Of a DNA stretch of 10,148 nucleotides, positions 9,448-10,148 are shown piece by piece. This stretch comes from JAKEHZ01 sp035280505. Lineage in GTDB: Bacteria > Acidobacteriota > Blastocatellia > RBC074. The position numbers and the translations under genes were made by a program. The first letter of the stretch is position 1. Each line of letters starts with the position of its first letter. The DNA lies in assembly GCA_035280505.1 (NCBI GenBank), contig DATEFT010000491.1, forward strand, positions 1-10,148. Reading direction: 5' to 3'. The notes beneath the pieces were generated by a model that was given only the letters and a program-made list of their open reading frames with translations, had not been told where the DNA came from and did not search any database.

Positions 9448-10148
9448 GAGACCGGAGCGATTACGGAACCAGCAGCGAACGCGGAACCCGCGCCACCCCT
9501 CCGGCGGGCGGGCGGCCGCCCCTCCGTCTCCGCTGGTTCCGTCATCTGATCCTGACCGGCCTGGCCCTGGCGTTGAGCGCGCTCGCGTTCCCGCAGGATC
9601 GAGGCCGAGAACAGTCCTGGCACAACATCGACGCCTGGCAACAACCGCAGGGGCTCCCCCAGAACAGCGTCTATGCCGTGCTGCAGACGCGCGACGGATA
9701 CCTCTGGATGGGGACCAAGGGAGGCATCTCCAGATTTGACGGCGTCAGGTTCACCACCTTTGACGACGCTCGACAGCACGAGCTGCCGGACAACGAGATC
9801 TGGGCGCTGGCCGAGGGCGCCGACTCCAGCCTCTGGATCGGCTCTTACGGCGGCGGCCTCACACAGTTCAAGGACGGGCTCTTCACGACCTACACGGCCC
9901 GGGACGGCCTGGCGCAGGACTTCGTGGCCGAGCTTTGCATCGGGCGCGAAGGCGAGATCTGGATCGGAACCGACGCCGGGCTGAGCCGCTTTAAAGACGG
10001 GCGCTTCACCAACTACACCACCCGGGACGGCCTGATTCACAACACGATTCGGAGCCTCTACCTCGACCGCGACCAGAGCCTCTGGATCGGGACCCAGGGC
10101 GGCGGGCTTCATCAGCTCAGGGACGGAAAGATCTATCCCCAGTCGATC
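9444..10148 (+). CDS. Secreted Reg_prop (two-component regulator propeller) sensor, N-terminal part
   Basis: The reading frame from ATG 9444 stays open to the window's last base, giving 235 residues of a longer protein. An Arg- and Pro-rich n-region (about 1-33) and a hydrophobic core (about 34-48) ending ALAFP form an export signal or membrane anchor. From about residue 66 come beta-propeller repeats with the Reg_prop signature: LWMGTKGGISRFDG (87-100), LWIGSYGGGLTQFKDG (130-145), IWIGTDAGLSRFKDG (172-186) and LWIGTQGGGLHQLRDG (213-228), spaced 41-43 residues apart, each preceded by a GL or EL loop. In known proteins such propellers form a periplasmic ligand sensor, usually followed by a Y_Y_Y domain, a membrane span and a GGDEF, histidine-kinase or LuxR/AraC-type output; which applies here is beyond the window. 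Its ATGA overlap with kinase 2 places it in the same operon. Confidence 0.92.

Noticed and set aside
9700..10130. Repeated LWIGT-coding segments as a DNA repeat or CRISPR-like array
   Set aside because: The periodicity is in protein blades of 41-43 codons, with diverged nucleotides and coding continuity; it is a beta-propeller, not a nucleic-acid repeat array.

Overview
The window is roughly 60-65% GC by eye and is packed with genes, all on the + strand. It looks like a Gram-negative chromosome. TonB-dependent receptors, YfiR-family proteins, large hybrid histidine kinases and Reg_prop (two-component regulator propeller) sensors occurring together recall Acidobacteriota or a similar environmental lineage, but no marker gene fixes the taxon.

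Left part (1-2924): the 3' end of one TonB-dependent outer-membrane receptor is followed at once by a complete, closely related receptor (704-2791). A 93-base vestige (2832-2924) then matches only the last 30 codons and stop of the same family. The locus therefore carries traces of at least three receptor copies. A strong hairpin with a short T run (742-776) lies just inside the second receptor's reading frame.

Middle part (2924-5973): a secreted YfiR-family (DUF4154) protein starts by overlapping the vestige's stop codon. Two bases after its own end comes a CHASE8-HAMP hybrid histidine kinase with two receiver domains. YfiR paired with a CHASE8-HAMP membrane protein repeats the input half of the Pseudomonas YfiR/YfiN system, with a histidine-kinase phosphorelay in place of YfiN's GGDEF output.

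Right part (6017-10148): a membrane-anchored, thioredoxin-like RedB-type protein overlaps the start of a second hybrid kinase. That kinase has about six membrane segments with conserved His residues, a PAS domain, and a HisKA/HATPase/REC/REC core nearly copied from the first kinase. By a 4-base ATGA overlap it joins a secreted Reg_prop beta-propeller sensor that runs off the window.

From 2924 onward the genes are tightly spaced or overlapping and look like one operon. The inferred theme is a signalling cascade from outer-membrane receptor to periplasmic regulator to inner-membrane kinases. No HPt domain, DNA-binding output or GGDEF/EAL domain lies in the window, so the output is elsewhere. 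The only gene-free spacers are 2792-2831 plus the vestige, and 5974-6016. No tRNA, rRNA, CRISPR array or insertion sequence was seen.
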